A DNA stretch of 64,000 nt from Paenibacillus sp. 37 (GTDB lineage Bacteria > Bacillota > Bacilli > Paenibacillales > Paenibacillaceae). Below, one piece after another: positions 16,514 through 25,515 of the stretch. The notes under the pieces are model-generated. The model made no database searches and had not been told where the DNA came from. It saw nothing but the letters and a program-made list of their open reading frames with translations. The position numbers were made by a program, and so were the translations under genes. Every line of letters begins with the position of its first letter. The first letter of the stretch is position 1. The stretch spans positions 6,510,001-6,574,000 of the forward strand of contig NZ_CP043761.1 of NCBI RefSeq assembly GCF_008386395.1. The letters are read 5' to 3'.

Positions 16514-18135
16514 CTAGAATCTTCCTGATTTGAATATCGAATAGAGCAGGAAAGCCACCATCAGAATCGCCACCAGGAAACCAATCTCAATGACCGGAAT
16601 ATCCCACAGCATCGTGGACTGATGACTGATCGACGAACCGATAATCAGGCCCACCATGATGATACAAAAGGCGAGCAGCACGATACTGAAGGACAGCCGA
16701 TTACTGATCTGATCCATTCTGCGCATGAGTGCATCCAGTTCAGGGACACTGATCTCCAGCCTCAGCTTGCCTTTGCTAATAATGGATGATAATTGCCTTA
16801 ACTGCCCTGGCAGACCAATGACACTCTCGGCCATATCAGCCGCACTGCGGAACAAGCGATTCTTGATTCTTCCGGCGCTAAAACGTTCCTTGATCAGCTT
16901 ACGGCCAAAGGGCTCGGCCATATCTACAATGCTCAATGAAGGATCAAGATGTTCAATCACACCTTCCATCGTAAGCAACGATTTACCGAGCAGCAGAATA
17001 TCCGCAGGCATGACAACCCGGTGCCTCTGAGCTACGCCGAACAAGTCATTCAACGCCTGACCCACACTGATCTTGGAAAAGGGAATATCGTAATATTTGC
17101 TACGCAACTTGTCCAAATCCACATGAAGACCACGCAGGTCCATGTCATCTGGCATCATGCCGAGCTTCTCAATCGCCCGGATCATACTGTCTGTATCTTT
17201 GCGCATTAACCCAATAATAAGCGAAGCGAGCTGCTGTTTCATCTCATCACTCAGACTGCCCACCATACCGAAGTCTATAAAGGCAAGACGTCCATCCTTT
17301 AATACCATCAGATTGCCCGGATGTGGGTCAGCGTGAAAGAATCCCTGAATAAAAATCTGATTTAATAATGAATCCACCAGCCGCTCGGCAATGTTATTCA
17401 GATCATGACCGCGTCTGACCAGTTCTTTACGATCATTGAGTTTGATACCTTCGATATACTCCATAGTGAGCACACGGGACGAAGTCTGATCCCAGTAAAT
17501 TGTCGGGATTTTCACCTTGTTGTCCTGTTGGTATTGCTGTGCAATCTTTTCCGCATATTCTTCGACCATTTGCGGAATCTGATATTGCTTCACCCATTCC
17601 CAGCGCTTCTCGGCCATGGCTGTCAGTTCACGCAAGATATCCAGGTCACGCTGCACAATACGCGATATGCCCGGCCGCTGAATCTTGTGGCTACCAATTC
17701 ACCGCTTTGAAGTTTGCCCAGATGTACCTGTCCAATGCTGGCCGCAGCTACAGGGGTATCCTCGAACCGGGAAAAGATCTCCTCCAGCGGTGTATCCAAT
17801 TCCTGTTCCAAAATACCCCGTGCCGTCTCGGACGAGAACGGCGGGACCTGATCCTGCAACTTCACCAACTCACGAATGACAGACTCAGGCAACAGATCTG
17901 CCCTTGTGCTTGCGAGTTGCCCCAGCTTAACGAAAGCTGGCCCCAGCTCCTGCAGCACAAGCCTGATGCGTTCACTCAGCGTTTTGGTGGTGTGTGCTTC
18001 ACGCGACATCCACCGTCTGGGCAGAGCCAGTAACTGGAACAAACCCAGCTCCTCGACCATATAACCGAAGCCATGACGCACGAGCGCCATGGCAATTTCA
18101 CGGTATCTGCCGACATGTTTGATTCGCACTGCCAT
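16514..18135 (-). pseudogene. AarF/ABC1/UbiB family kinase-like gene, broken by a one-base frameshift
   Basis: Two frames together make one AarF/UbiB protein (about 540 residues). The first (18135 to 17623, ATG at 18135) carries the N-terminal motifs: KLGQLASTRADLLP, the QDQVPPFS region and AAASIGQVH. It then runs into nonsense after GELVAT. The second (up to 17656) continues with the kinase core: IQRPGIS, HADPHPGNL, FIDFGMVG, and two C-terminal membrane helices. At 17684-17687 the sequence reads ...GCCACAAGATTCAG; one more A would give VATKIQRPGIS, restoring frame and the ATP-binding Lys of the VA-x-K motif. So a single A is missing, in a short A run. This is either a recent mutation or a base-calling error. 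UbiB-like kinases act on membrane lipid or quinone pathways. The upstream phasin-like gene ends directly before it. Confidence 0.85.
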
Positions 18136-18516
18136 CTACTCGATCTCGTTTCCTTTGAGAGGAGGAGGAACTTCAAGTGGAGCTGGGGATTCATCAGGTT
18201 GAAGCTGTGGTGAGTGGCCCAGTTCGGCAAGTTTTTTCTCCAGAACGGCAACGCGCTGTTCCAGACTGGTTACATCACTTTCGGATGCCACACCAGCTTC
18301 CTGAAGCACACGCTTGACCTGTTCTTGAATCATTCTCTTGAACTGGCCTTGCTCTTCATCGCCCCGTTCCAGCAGGCGTTCAACCAAAGCTTTGGATTCA
18401 CCGGGCGCAAGTTCCCCGCGCTTGACCAAATCATCCACGGTTTTCTCAATTTTTTCTTTGCTTACGACAGTAAGACCAAGCCCTAACGAGATCGCCTTTT
18501 TGAACAAATCGCTCAT
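18136..18516 (-). CDS. phasin-like / PHA-regulator-type coiled-coil protein
   Basis: A 126-residue protein from the ATG at 18516 (GAGGAGG eight bases upstream; the ATG at 18525 is too close to it). The sequence is helical and charged: LFKKAISLGLGLTVVSKEKI, then KTVDDLVKRGELAP-type text and a coiled coil with SLEQRVAVLEKKLAEL, and a proline-rich end. This pattern is known from phasin and polyhydroxyalkanoate-regulator families. Its stop touches the start of the AarF gene, a gene pair often seen in bacilli. It may partner the AarF protein; the actual role is not clear. Confidence 0.7.
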   Translation of the reverse strand: MSDLFKKAISLGLGLTVVSKEKIEKTVDDLVKRGELAPGESKALVERLLERGDEEQGQFKRMIQEQVKRVLQEAGVASESDVTSLEQRVAVLEKKLAELGHSPQLQPDESPAPLEVPPPLKGNEIE

Positions 18517-18588
18517 TTTTGTCATCCTCCTCTTCGTTGATCTCTATATTATACCCCTTACACTCCGCATGCAAAAATGTCAGTTCGA

Positions 18589-19227
18589 TCAGACGTAACG
18601 TGCAGCCCATTTGCCTGCTTGCAGAAGTAACTTGCGGTACGTTTCGTGTGCAAAAGACGGTACATGGTGACCTGGCATCAGATAAACAATACGTCCAATA
18701 CCATATCGATGAGCCCAAACCGCAGGCTTTGGTCCATCTTCAGATTGATATTCCAGCAATATCTTCGTTTCGGCAAAAGAACCAAACTCGAACTGATACG
18801 GCTCTTCTTCCATTGTGAAATTCGAAATGCCCTCCGTCACGGGATGGCTTTCCGCCGTTACAGTGAATTCAAGCGGTGCATACGCCGGATGATGCAGGAA
18901 CTTGGCACCGATCATCTGTTTGAGCTCATAACGATTTTGGAGCGAAATGCCGTTATGTATAATGACCAGTCCACCTCCATTACTTACATAGGACAACAAA
19001 CCTGCTGTCTGCTGTGGAGAGACTTTACCCTTCCAATCGTCCATGTATGAGATACATACATCAAATCCGGTTATATTTTCTTGCAGCAGCATATTCCGGT
19101 TCTCACTGCACTGCACAGTCATAGTATCATGGAAAATTCGGCTAATCTCCGCATCCACCCCCTGAAGCGGGTGCCAATCCGGATGTGTATAATCACCAAG
19201 TAGTAATGCTTTTTTACGATGATCCAT
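18589..19227 (-). CDS. ThuA-like domain protein
   Basis: A 212-residue single-domain protein with a glutamine-amidotransferase-like fold of the ThuA (trehalose utilisation) family. Visible marks are KALLLGDYTHPDWHP at the start, the FDVCISYMDDWKG strand, GGGLVIIHNGI (GG and His of the loop) and GRIVYLMPGHHVPSF near the end. Such proteins occur in sugar degradation, where some may be keto-disaccharide hydrolases or isomerases, but biochemical function is mostly unknown. AAGGAGA lies eight bases before the ATG. It stands alone: the next gene on the same strand begins 43 bases further upstream in a separate family. Confidence 0.85.
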   Translation of the reverse strand: MDHRKKALLLGDYTHPDWHPLQGVDAEISRIFHDTMTVQCSENRNMLLQENITGFDVCISYMDDWKGKVSPQQTAGLLSYVSNGGGLVIIHNGISLQNRYELKQMIGAKFLHHPAYAPLEFTVTAESHPVTEGISNFTMEEEPYQFEFGSFAETKILLEYQSEDGPKPAVWAHRYGIGRIVYLMPGHHVPSFAHETYRKLLLQAGKWAARYV

Positions 19228-19269
19228 TCCATCAATCTCCTTTCTTGTTCACCTCACTGTATCAATCAA

Positions 19270-19992
19270 CTACCAGGGGAGCTTCTCTCCCTTGTAGTCC
19301 ACATATGCGGGCTGATCTCCTTTAAACTGTTCATGGCGGTCGATAAGTACTGCGATATGCTGTGCAGATTGCTCGGGCGTGAGATCCGCAGCAACATCCA
19401 ATTCGCCCCTCATATAACTTTGTACCCAACCGGGATGCACAAGCATCACTTGTCCGCCTTCATTCTTCAGACCATTGTGCACAAGACGGGCCTGCATGTT
19501 CAAAGCAGCTTTGGACATACAATAGGCATACCACCCATCCCGACTGCATTGCTCTATACTTCCAGCCTCGGAAGAGATATCAACAATCAGCTTGACCTGT
19601 CCTTGAAGAAGGAGGGGTAACAGGGAATGAGTCACACGCAGTGTACCTAAGGTGTTCACATTAAATACTTCAGCCATCTCCGCCATATTCAACGGCCCGC
19701 GGATATGATCCGTAATACTTCCTAGTATAGCCGCATTATTGATCAGCATATCCAGATGATTCGTATCCAGCTTCAATGTCTCCGTGAACAGAGCTACCGA
19801 CAGGTCGTCCGCGATATCCAGTTCGATGGCGCGCAGATGGTCAGGATATCCTTCTGCAAGCTTACGAATTCCCTCGGAATCTTCCACGTCCAGACCGGCC
19901 GCATACACAAGATACCCTCTCTTCAGCATCTGTGCCGTCAAAGCCAATCCCAATCCCCGGGCAGCTCCCGTTACACATACGGTTCTCATCAT
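19270..19992 (-). CDS. short-chain dehydrogenase/reductase
   Basis: An NAD(P)-dependent oxidoreductase of 240 residues. The Rossmann motif TGAARGLG lies near the start, INNAAI in the middle and the catalytic YAYCMSK (Tyr-x3-Lys) at about 153-157 with the Ser (DISSEAGS) before it. The start is the ATG at 19992, since GGGAGGG lies just before it and the upstream ATG at 20010 precedes that site. The sequence resembles C-factor/carbonyl-reductase-like SDRs; the substrate is unknown. The gene precedes the ThuA gene on the same strand with 43 bases between, so they may be co-transcribed. Confidence 0.9.
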   Translation of the reverse strand: MMRTVCVTGAARGLGLALTAQMLKRGYLVYAAGLDVEDSEGIRKLAEGYPDHLRAIELDIADDLSVALFTETLKLDTNHLDMLINNAAILGSITDHIRGPLNMAEMAEVFNVNTLGTLRVTHSLLPLLLQGQVKLIVDISSEAGSIEQCSRDGWYAYCMSKAALNMQARLVHNGLKNEGGQVMLVHPGWVQSYMRGELDVAADLTPEQSAQHIAVLIDRHEQFKGDQPAYVDYKGEKLPW

Positions 19993-20177
19993 GATGTCCC
20001 TCCCTCGCATAATGATTCTATTCTTTTATTCATTCCACATATTCATCTGAAAACCTTTAATTCAGAATCGGATCGCCAACTTCACGACCAAAGACTCATT
20101 AGGTAAAAGAAAGATTAGAGCCATTCTGCTTATTGAATTCAGCTATCTATTTGAGCTATAAAAAGCTGCTATTATCC

Positions 20178-21677
20178 CTACATATCTCGCTCCTGCCGAT
20201 AGACTAGACAGTGCTCCACCCATCTTCGAGCGGCTGCCGGATAAGAGCCCAGATGAACGTGCGTATACCCCGCCACAATGTTGCCTGCGGCATATCCCTC
20301 TTGCTTCAAGCCAAGTAATCCCTTGGTCTCATACGCATAAGGGATCGTTTCTTCATCACGATAGGTCATTGTGGAATAATGAAATTCATGACCCCGAAGT
20401 ACTTCACCCTTTTTCAGCAAAAAGGAATCCTGAACGCTACTGGCTTCACGGTATCCAAGCGCAGCCCGCTTCTTCTGCATCTGCACCTGTGCGGGGATAA
20501 TCCCCGCCATGTGGAAGGTGGCACCCTCGCGGTCGGTCAACGTTTCTCCAAGCACCATGTAACCACCACACTCGGCAAATAAAGGCATGTTGGATTGTGC
20601 TGCCTGTCGAAGTCCTTCCAAGAACCCTTGGTTACCGGCAATCTCTGCTGCAAATTCCTCAGGAAATCCACCACCCAAATAGATGCCATCCACATCCATT
20701 GGAATATCTTCACCAGCGAGCGGACTGAAGTATTGTAATCGGGCCCCGGCTGCTTCGAGCAATTCCAAATTATCGGGGTAATAGAAATTAAATGCTGCAT
20801 CGCGCGCAACGGCAATAACAGGCCGTACCACATATGGTACATGTCGATTATTAACGTTGGTCACTGAATCGGAATGTGAATCGTAATTTGAGCCTGATTC
20901 AGCCTGATCTGAATCCGTGTGGGCAGTGGTTGAAGGGCTCATTTCTTCTACATTTAGCGGCGGGGCACTTGCTGCCAGATCCAGCAGAAGATCCAGATTG
21001 GTGCCTTCCATCAGCACATCGGCAGCACGTTGGAATAATGGTTCCAGTTCGCCGCGCTCAATGGCAGGCACCAGTCCCAGATGTCTCTCCGGGATAGACA
21101 TGTCTTCGTCCCGCTTCAGCCAGCCAACCACCGGAATGCCACACATCTGCTCAATGGCTTTTTTCACAATGGTATAATGACCCACACTTCCACAACGGTT
21201 GACAATCACTCCGGCAATATGTAATTCAGGCTCCAACTGTTGAAAACCTAATACAATCGCAGCTGCACTACGAGCCATGCTGCGTACATCCACGACCAGG
21301 ATCACAGGGGTTTGCGTGACCAGAGCAATCTCTGCAGTTGAGCCTGTATTGCTGAGTGGATCTTTGCCATCGTAGAGGCCCATAACGCCCTCAATAATGG
21401 ATATATCGTGTCCCGCCGATGCCTTCCTGAACGTATCTCTCACATACTCAGGCGATGTCATCCATGCATCCAGATTACGTGACGGTCTGCCCGTGACGGC
21501 GGTATGGTATGTCGGATCAATATAGTCCGGGCCGCATTTGAACCCTTGTACACTCAAGCCACGCTGAGCTAGTGCTCTCATTAGCCCCAAAGTTACTGTC
21601 GTTTTCCCTGCACCACTTCCGGTGCCTGCAATGATCAGTCGGGGTCTGGCGTTACGATCTGCAATGGTCATCGTCAT
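20178..21677 (-). CDS. cbiA: cobyrinate a,c-diamide synthase
   Basis: Amidates the a and c side chains of cobyrinic acid (or of hydrogenobyrinic acid) with glutamine and ATP in cobalamin synthesis. The N-terminal dethiobiotin-synthetase-like half starts with IIAGTGSGAGKTTVT (Walker A). The C-terminal amidotransferase half has the nucleophile Cys in FAECGGYMVLGE and the His in YTHVHLGSYP. A Ser/Thr/Asp-rich linker (about 250-285) separates them and is longer than usual. I choose the ATG at 21677, close behind AAAGGTG; the ATG two codons later is spaced better and equally possible. Only HemD lies nearby as a tetrapyrrole gene, so the rest of the cobalamin pathway must be elsewhere. Confidence 0.92.
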   Translation of the reverse strand: MTMTIADRNARPRLIIAGTGSGAGKTTVTLGLMRALAQRGLSVQGFKCGPDYIDPTYHTAVTGRPSRNLDAWMTSPEYVRDTFRKASAGHDISIIEGVMGLYDGKDPLSNTGSTAEIALVTQTPVILVVDVRSMARSAAAIVLGFQQLEPELHIAGVIVNRCGSVGHYTIVKKAIEQMCGIPVVGWLKRDEDMSIPERHLGLVPAIERGELEPLFQRAADVLMEGTNLDLLLDLAASAPPLNVEEMSPSTTAHTDSDQAESGSNYDSHSDSVTNVNNRHVPYVVRPVIAVARDAAFNFYYPDNLELLEAAGARLQYFSPLAGEDIPMDVDGIYLGGGFPEEFAAEIAGNQGFLEGLRQAAQSNMPLFAECGGYMVLGETLTDREGATFHMAGIIPAQVQMQKKRAALGYREASSVQDSFLLKKGEVLRGHEFHYSTMTYRDEETIPYAYETKGLLGLKQEGYAAGNIVAGYTHVHLGSYPAAARRWVEHCLVYRQERDM

Positions 21678-21773
21678 ATTCACCTTTTCTTCGAGATAAC
21701 AGAAACTTCTGATCGAAGCACTATCAAGGATGTACATTCGTGTTTTAGTTGTAACGTATACATTCTATAATCT

Positions 21774-21804
21774 AAACAAAACCGCATCATATAGCGATGC
21801 GGTT
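21774..21804 (-). terminator. rho-independent terminator of hemD
   Basis: On the minus strand AACCGCATC and GATGCGGTT form a perfect 9-bp stem followed by TTTGTTTAG. It lies about 75 bases after the hemD stop, before the cbiA start region. Confidence 0.75.
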
Positions 21805-21877
21805 AAGCTTAATGCACACTTTTTATTCATGAAGCGACGCCAAAAGCTTTTTGTCGAACTGATCTAAAAGCAGGCCA

Positions 21878-22708
21878 CTAATCTCTAATCTTGACCGCAC
21901 GCCCTGCTGCAAAGTAACGTCCAAGCTCAACGATGAGTGCTCCCATCTTCTCTTCCTCCGGAATGACCAGTGCCTCAATGCCTTCTTCACGCATGGAGTT
22001 TGCGGTAACTTTACCTACAGACGCCGGAATTACACCTTGTCTGAAGGCTGCAAGCAACAGCTCAAGCTTGTCCTGGGAGGCCGCATATTGCGTCAGAAAT
22101 CTGACCTGCGGCCCACTTGTGAACGCAACAGCATCTACTTCGAAATTTAGAATTTCATTCAATAACTGTTCCAGTTCTGCCTCTTCTGGCGGTACATGGC
22201 GGTAAGGAAGCACTTGTCTGACGATTGCACCTTGTTCTTCCAACCATGCAACGAGTTTGGGAGCTGTCTCCCCATGAAGCTGCAACATAACTTTTTTCCC
22301 TGCGAGATCATGTGGGTTGAATTCTCGAATGAGCCCGTCCGTACTACCGTCATCATCTCGTACCAGCGGTGTTAACTTGCGCTTTTTGAGCGCATTCACC
22401 GTCTTGTATCCCCTTGCCGCAATTGAGGATTCCGATAATACATCCAACAATTGGCCTGCCACTTCCATATCCTCAGCCATTTCAAATAATGCATCCAATC
22501 CCATACCCGTAGTTAATACCGCCCAGTCTGGCGGGTCTGATATCCAGGATACCAGCCCATCCCTGATACTCCGATCATCCAGGAATACGGTCCCCTGTGC
22601 CGGTCGCACAAGCGGGATTCCACCCATTTTTTCAACCAGTACGGACATTTCTTTCGACTTTCGTGGTCCTGTCAATGCTACACGCACACCTGCCAAATGT
22701 TGAGCCAT
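21878..22708 (-). CDS. hemD: uroporphyrinogen-III synthase
   Basis: Closes hydroxymethylbilane to uroporphyrinogen III with inversion of ring D, the branch point to haem, sirohaem and cobalamin. It has 276 residues, a usual length, with the two-domain layout of the family: RVALTGPRKSKEMSVLVEKMGG at the start (first 20: RVALTGPRKSKEMSVLVEKM), the linker near residue 130, and the conserved VDAVAFTSGPQVRFL strand (about 195-210) and later PASVGKVTANSMREEG. GGGGGG lies seven bases before the ATG. It is transcribed alone and ended by the hairpin downstream. Next to cbiA it hints at tetrapyrrole use, yet hemABCL are absent here. Confidence 0.85.
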   Translation of the reverse strand: MAQHLAGVRVALTGPRKSKEMSVLVEKMGGIPLVRPAQGTVFLDDRSIRDGLVSWISDPPDWAVLTTGMGLDALFEMAEDMEVAGQLLDVLSESSIAARGYKTVNALKKRKLTPLVRDDDGSTDGLIREFNPHDLAGKKVMLQLHGETAPKLVAWLEEQGAIVRQVLPYRHVPPEEAELEQLLNEILNFEVDAVAFTSGPQVRFLTQYAASQDKLELLLAAFRQGVIPASVGKVTANSMREEGIEALVIPEEEKMGALIVELGRYFAAGRAVKIRD

Positions 22709-22838
22709 TCATGTTCCCCCCGTTAGTTCAGCCGAATGTTCATCAGTCTGACTACAGTATACAGGGTACTTCTGCGAAGGGAAACTGTGCTTTCCCTCTT
22801 TTTGCCCGTTCATCTATAAGGATTTTTGATGGAATGCA

Positions 22839-24041
22839 TCAGGAAGGCTGGAGTTCTCCGCCATGAGAATCTTTCCGCCTTTTCTCTCCATCCTTCTCCG
22901 AATCAGCCGATTTTTGTTCCGGCTCATGTTTCTCTTTCTTGGACTGGTCTCCCGATCTCTGTTGGGTAGATTCTTTTTTATCCTTTTTGCGAGGACGAAG
23001 GAAAAGAAACAGCACAATAGGGAACAACACTTCAAAAACAATGGCAATCCATGTCCATTCCCGAGTGAAGCGATTGAGCTGAATGGCATTTCGGAAGAAC
23101 CAGAATGCACAGACAAATCCGACGAGGGCAATCGGGCCTGTCAATACCTTTCCCGATACGTTCGAAATCATTCGCTTCAATCCCCAGCAGACAAAGTACA
23201 GGTCAAATGCAATCTTCGTGATCATGGTAGGCAAGGTTGCCGCTGCCAGCGCAAGGTCAAACCGATCCAAGAAGTCACTGATTTGCAATTGTCTTGCCAG
23301 TTCATAGGAGGGATACACCAACCTTGAAGCGATAGGAACTCCAATGGAGGTAATGGTCTCAACAAGGATTAGCATCATCAACAAGGCTGACAATATAATG
23401 CCTGACACAACCGACTTAAATCGAAAATCACTGCCCTTGATAACAAAAGGCAATGCAATCATCTCTCCGTAAAACGAAAATATGTACCAACTCCCCTTGC
23501 CAACTCCCGCAACATCAACGTGAAAATACGGCATCAGGTTATCCATATTGATCTGTTGAATGAGCATGAAAGGCACAATCACGGAGTTTAAGAGAAACAA
23601 TGTCACATACAACTCCGACATACCGATCAAGGAGCCGAGCCCACCTCTGACGATAAAAACTCCCATAACGATCAGTGATAACGCAATGATGGAGATCGGT
23701 GTGGTCTCTAACAACGTTATGCTGATATAATCACCCGTTAACCGGATATCCCTCGCAAACACAAAGAAAAAAAATAGAATGTACATCAATCCTGCGAGCC
23801 TTCCCAAAAAGGGAAATCGCCCAGCAAGGGCTTGAAATAGATCCTGATCCGGAAATCTCCGCTGAACCCGACTTAACATCCACATGGATGCGAGCATCAC
23901 CACGACTACAGGTATGTACGAGAGATAAGCGTGTTGTTCCGCATAGTAGATAGCTTGCGCGTGTGGCTGAATTAACGTACCTGAAATACTGAGCAGCAGT
24001 ACGAGCAGGATCATTTGACGGTGTGTCACTCTCTGATTCAT
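22839..24041 (-). CDS. spore germinant receptor B subunit (GerAB/GerKB family permease)
   Basis: An integral membrane protein of the amino acid/polyamine/organocation superfamily that forms the germinant-sensing part of a Ger receptor in the spore inner membrane. It has 400 residues, about ten hydrophobic segments, and the family-typical start with MNQRVTHRQMILLVLLLSIS. The last 55 residues are a Lys/Glu/Ser-rich soluble tail (KKDKKESTQQRS...), longer than usual for this family. AAAGGAGG lies before the ATG. It is the last gene of the A-C-D-B operon. Confidence 0.93.
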   Translation of the reverse strand: MNQRVTHRQMILLVLLLSISGTLIQPHAQAIYYAEQHAYLSYIPVVVVMLASMWMLSRVQRRFPDQDLFQALAGRFPFLGRLAGLMYILFFFFVFARDIRLTGDYISITLLETTPISIIALSLIVMGVFIVRGGLGSLIGMSELYVTLFLLNSVIVPFMLIQQINMDNLMPYFHVDVAGVGKGSWYIFSFYGEMIALPFVIKGSDFRFKSVVSGIILSALLMMLILVETITSIGVPIASRLVYPSYELARQLQISDFLDRFDLALAAATLPTMITKIAFDLYFVCWGLKRMISNVSGKVLTGPIALVGFVCAFWFFRNAIQLNRFTREWTWIAIVFEVLFPIVLFLFLRPRKKDKKESTQQRSGDQSKKEKHEPEQKSADSEKDGEKRRKDSHGGELQPS

Positions 24042-24097
24042 GAATTACCTCCTTTCCCTCTCGCGAATTCGCAAACCGAATGTTTGCTGTCCATAGC

Positions 24098-24319
24098 TTA
24101 TGGCATTGGCAGTAAGCGCTGGATAACGTGGCTTATCCATACCGACACATATAAGGTTTTACTCAGATGGGTTACATAGAACCAAATGCCCGTCCCCAAT
24201 AAAATCAGGCCATAAGATAGCCATCGATTAATGACAGCCGCTTGTTTCAAATGTCTGAAATCCATGATGATCACCACGATCGCCATGGCCAAGTAGGTAT
24301 ATAACAGCGGCTTAATCAT
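24098..24319 (-). CDS. small two-helix spore germination protein (D-subunit type)
   Basis: A 73-residue protein with two membrane helices (about 5-22 and 34-52) and short polar ends. The start is the ATG at 24319, overlapping the C-subunit stop, with GGAGGAGG nine bases upstream; the upstream TTG is less likely. Small two-pass proteins encoded inside gerA-type operons have been described in Bacillus as D subunits that modulate the germination response. Position and topology fit that role; the sequence itself is too short for a firm family call. Confidence 0.72.
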   Translation of the reverse strand: MIKPLLYTYLAMAIVVIIMDFRHLKQAAVINRWLSYGLILLGTGIWFYVTHLSKTLYVSVWISHVIQRLLPMP

Positions 24320-25511
24320 GCACAATGTCCTCCTCCACTACGCCGATAGGTTTATTGCTCACCCCTACATTTTCGATAATGACATGGGGGGTAACCGTTA
24401 CCTTGACTTCAGGATATATGTCATTCCATCGATCCTTCATTTTGTCCCACTCCGCTGGCAAATGTTGATGAATGGACCGCCCAACTCCAAGAATGTCGGC
24501 GTGGTATTTCTCCTGCACCAGACGGACACCTTCGTCGATGTCCGATTTGATTTTCTCGTGAATCGCTTCATTTAACTTCACAATCTCGTTCTCACGCCGA
24601 TCACCATAATTGGATTCGTTATCTACAAGAACACCCTTTGCATATAGCTCAATGTTCACGACCACCTTGTCATCTTTGATATATGGATGTAGTGAGGCGT
24701 TGTTCTCGTTCAGCTTGATGAATATATTTCCTTCTCCGCCAGGGGCTTTGACCATAATTTCTGGCGCATTGGCCTCTCCCATAGCCAGAATCAATGCATC
24801 TGCTGGAGCCTTATCAATCATGCCAACCAGCTTGTCTTTTTTGAAAATGGCCAATCCATCCAACTTAATGTTTGATTTGGGGTCCTTCCAACCTTCTGGA
24901 ACATTGCTCACTTTCGAAGCAACCGGCAGGAATGGATCCACACCATCACTAAGAATGGCATCAATAAATGTTTTAAGTGATCGTGGATTCCGCATGTTTA
25001 GGAAGCACAACTCGCGCACCATCTCGGATGGGAACTTCTCTATAGGGGCATCCGTATCCATGACTTTATATGCCGCGCCTTTCGTCACAACTGGTAATGC
25101 AGAGAATCGGTTGAGCGGGTAGCGTGTAAACAAATCAAGCATCGGAGCCACGCCGTCCCGGGCGAGATCCTCTCCAATAAGCATGGTACGGCGGTGTGCA
25201 TAATAAATCTTTCGTGAGAGTGATTTTTGGCCTTCAAGTGTAGTCCCTCTGAGTGTCTTCGCGGTATTGGACAACATGAACCACGATTTATCCCCGCTTG
25301 TCCCCCCGCCACCTCCAGAACTCCCGGTAGAACCGGATTGGCCAGGCAGAGCAATCTGGAGACTGGATCTGTAATTGTCCTGCTCCTTATCAACAGCTAT
25401 ACCAATCACAAAGGCAATATCATTAATTTCCTTACGATCCCAACAGCCTGCTATGAAAATGGTACATAGCAGTAACATCAACACATTGCGGAATTTACGA
25501 ATAAGAAACAT
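24312..25511 (-). CDS. spore germinant receptor C subunit (Ger(x)C lipoprotein)
   Basis: A lipoprotein of 399 residues on the outer face of the spore inner membrane, needed for Ger receptor function. The signal sequence (MFLIRKFRNVLMLLLCTIFIAGC) ends in a lipobox with Cys23, followed by the family-typical WDRKEINDIAFVIGIAVD. The start is the ATG at 25511, five bases after the A-subunit stop; GGAAGGATGG upstream is shared with the end of that gene. The Gly/Ser-rich loop after residue 55 (GSTGSSGGGGGT) is low complexity. It lies between the A and D subunits in the operon. Confidence 0.93.
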   Translation of the reverse strand: MFLIRKFRNVLMLLLCTIFIAGCWDRKEINDIAFVIGIAVDKEQDNYRSSLQIALPGQSGSTGSSGGGGGTSGDKSWFMLSNTAKTLRGTTLEGQKSLSRKIYYAHRRTMLIGEDLARDGVAPMLDLFTRYPLNRFSALPVVTKGAAYKVMDTDAPIEKFPSEMVRELCFLNMRNPRSLKTFIDAILSDGVDPFLPVASKVSNVPEGWKDPKSNIKLDGLAIFKKDKLVGMIDKAPADALILAMGEANAPEIMVKAPGGEGNIFIKLNENNASLHPYIKDDKVVVNIELYAKGVLVDNESNYGDRRENEIVKLNEAIHEKIKSDIDEGVRLVQEKYHADILGVGRSIHQHLPAEWDKMKDRWNDIYPEVKVTVTPHVIIENVGVSNKPIGVVEEDIVHD

Positions 25512-25515
25512 GGGT

